Shown piece after piece: positions 62,325-64,000 of a DNA stretch of 64,000 bases; within the stretch, counting starts at the first letter, position 1, and the number at the start of each line of letters is the position of its first letter. Below the pieces are notes generated by a model. That model saw nothing but the letters and a program-made list of their open reading frames with translations, ran no database searches and had not been told where the DNA came from. The stretch is from Chromobotia macracanthus (Eukaryota; Chordata; Actinopteri; Cypriniformes; Botiidae), in contig JAZGTH010000001.1 in the NCBI GenBank assembly GCA_036877525.1, forward strand, positions 6,024,001 to 6,088,000. Direction: 5' to 3'. The translations under genes and the position numbers were made by a program.

Positions 62325-62690
62325 GAGAGCAAAAATCATCTGGTCCAGATCCGGCCCATACCTCTTGTAAGTTTTGGGCCAAATCCGCATAACGGACTTG
62401 GGCCGGTGTCTTTTGGCACAACGGGCCAATACCGGCACACATCCGGTTTTCCCTCATGTGGACCAGCACTGGGCCAGCTCCGTACCAGATGTTGGTTCCT
62501 TTATGCTGATTTGGCCCACACCTGTGCCAGATCTGGTCCAACTTTGTTCTGGATGTGGTCCAGTACAGTGCTGGATTCAGACACAGACAGCAACCAGTGT
62601 CAGCCCAGATCCGGCCCACATGGATTTCACACAGGCCAGATGCAGGCCGAATCTGGGCCAACACTATGTTGTTATCTGGAGACCAGCTCA
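62325..62690. repeat. Degenerate GATCYGGCCCA-type repeat
   Basis: Dense, irregular alternation of GATCCGGCCCA, GGGCCAA, CCAGATCTGGTCC, GGGCCAGCTCC, GATCCGGCCCACATGG and AATCTGGGCCAAC on both strands, with period roughly 20-30. Because the core is near-palindromic, both strands stay open for long stretches (160 codons minus, 143 plus), but these frames are repeat-driven, not genes. It is a known style of interspersed repeat in fish. Confidence 0.7.
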
Positions 62691-62699
62691 TTTTTTTGG

Positions 62700-63385
62700 A
62701 AACATGCTTATGAACACACACATTATATTTAAGCTTAACATTTTATTGTCTTATGCTACTGCTCCTTTCAAGTTTTAACATAAAGGTTTTAGACAACAAA
62801 AATTTGCAAGTACTGATTTAGATGTATAAACAATTACTGTACGTTTTACACTCTTACAGAAAAATACCACCTGCTATGCAGTGTTAGTGCTAACTTAGCA
62901 GCTACTACCTCACTGTACACATAAATTGGGCAGAGAATGAAACTGGAAAGAAAAAAAAATTGACATATTCAAGGCCTCTGTCTTTTGATTCACATTACAA
63001 TTATTTTAGCACATTAAAACAAGTGCACAAAACAATGCAAAAACAGTGGTACAAAATCTATGAATAGTGATACAAGAACAGTTTATCTAGGAACTTTTAT
63101 AAATGCTTATTTGTAATATATATTTTAAAGAGCATTTTGCATAGGTACTTATAGATTTGATATTCATCAGCCAAAAAATGTGGTCTTCAACAGAAAAGAT
63201 GCAGGGAAAATTGACAAAGAAATAAAAAAAAAAAAAATCTAAAACAAAACTTCAAATGATGAACCATAAACACCACAAAGAACCAAACAGGACAGGTAGG
63301 AATGTGCTGGTATTACAAACTGCTACAGACATGCAGTTTAATTCCCATTAGGCATCTGCAAGTAAAAGACCAAGCTGTTAGATAT
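62700..63385. other. cacng1 upstream intron, no recognised feature
   Basis: AT-rich sequence, searched for cacng1 exon 1 without success. A poly-A run lies at 63222-63237. Confidence 0.4.
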
Positions 63386-64000
63386 AAAGTCAGGTCCGTA
63401 AATATTGGGACATCGACACAATTCTAACATTTTTGGCTCTATACACCACTACAATGGATTTCAAACGAGATGTGCTTTAACTGACTGTCAGCTTTAATTT
63501 GAGGGCATTTACAACCAAATCAGGTGAACGGTGTAGGAATTACAACAGTTTGCATATGTGCCTCCCACTTGTTAAGGGACCAAAAGTAATGGGGCAGAAT
63601 AATAATCATAAATCAAACTTTCACTTTTTAATACTTGGTTGCAAATCCTTTGCAGTCAATTACAGCCCGAAGTCTGGAACACATAGACATCACCAGACGC
63701 TGGGTTTCATCCCTGGTGATGCTCTGCCAGGCCTCTACTGCAACTGTCTTCAGTTCCTGCTTGTTCTTGGGGCATTTTCCCTTCAGTTTTGTCTTCAGCA
63801 AGTGAAATGCATGCTCAATCGGATTCAGGTCAGGTGATTGACTTGGCCATTGCATAACAGTCCACTTCTTTCCCTTCAAAAACTCTTTGGTTGCTTTTGC
63901 AGTATGCTTTAAGTCATTGTCTATCTGCACTGTGAAGCGCCATCCAATGAGCTCTGAAGCATTTGGCTGAATATGAGCAGATAATTGCCCGAAACACTTC
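63386..64000 (-). mobile_element. Tc1-like transposon, cut by right window edge
   Basis: The terminal repeat starts near 63386 (AAGTCAGGTCCGTAAATATT, GGGACATCGACACAATTC). The minus-strand frame 63930-63628 is an open 100-codon C-terminal transposase part. It includes QIDNDLKHTAKATKEF (second catalytic Asp block) and QSPDLNPIEHAFHLLKTKLK (third acidic residue), ending GFATKY. The frame stays open to where it leaves the reading at 63930, where a frameshift or stop interrupts it. The remaining N-terminal part and the other terminus are beyond 64000. It is a different Tc1 subfamily from the 22.8-kb copy. Confidence 0.85.

Noticed and set aside
62239..62732. 160-codon minus and 143-codon plus frames
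   Set aside because: Both arise from the near-palindromic GATCYGGCCCA repeat; no domain, and both strands are open for the same reason.

Overview
The window is vertebrate nuclear DNA, almost certainly from a teleost fish and plausibly an otophysan (cyprinid, characin or catfish type). The evidence is single-copy vertebrate genes with GT-AG introns, together with fish-type repeats: Tc1 relics, L2-like LINEs ending in the fish-style CTAAATG tail, hAT-type MITEs, a tRNA-derived SINE and Ty3/gypsy relics. There are no bacterial operons, CRISPR arrays or prokaryotic signals.

Layout, left to right. (1) 1-230: a reverse-oriented, slightly diverged copy of rae1 exon 8 with flanking intron. (2) 1180-4840, minus strand: the 5' half of igfbp5 (exons 1 and 2 plus a TATA-type promoter); later exons lie off the left edge. 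(3) 5.9-7.4 kb, minus: a Ty3/gypsy pol relic lacking most of the integrase. (4) 10.3-11.0 kb: two LTR-like sequences placed head to head as a large palindrome. (5) 12.3-16.9 kb, plus: a zxdc-like zinc-finger pseudogene that keeps its introns but carries several stops and frameshifts. (6) 18.1-28.8 kb, plus: complete rae1, ten coding segments giving exactly 368 codons, with an intron 8 filled by nested transposons. (7) 29.5-33.8 kb: a SINE, an L2-like LINE (minus), an LTR-like copy and a minisatellite. (8) 36.5-46.8 kb, plus: complete uqcrc1, 13 coding exons, 475 codons. (9) 52.5-62.0 kb, minus: exons 2-4 of cacng1, with an 8.2-kb intron carrying two L2-like LINEs and a gypsy gag/LTR relic with an internal VNTR. 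(10) 62.3-64.0 kb: a degenerate GATCTGGCCCA-type repeat and the right part of a Tc1 element cut by the window edge.

The four recognisable genes do not form a pathway: IGF binding in the extracellular space, mRNA export and nuclear pore function, mitochondrial complex III, and the muscle calcium-channel gamma subunit. rae1 and uqcrc1 point right; igfbp5 and cacng1 point left, so uqcrc1 and cacng1 converge. The intact rae1 and uqcrc1 frames argue that base accuracy is good and that the breaks in the zxdc-like locus are real. I found no convincing new multi-gene system. The most useful leads are the inverted rae1 exon fragment, the zxdc-like pseudogene, and several hairpin or palindromic structures.
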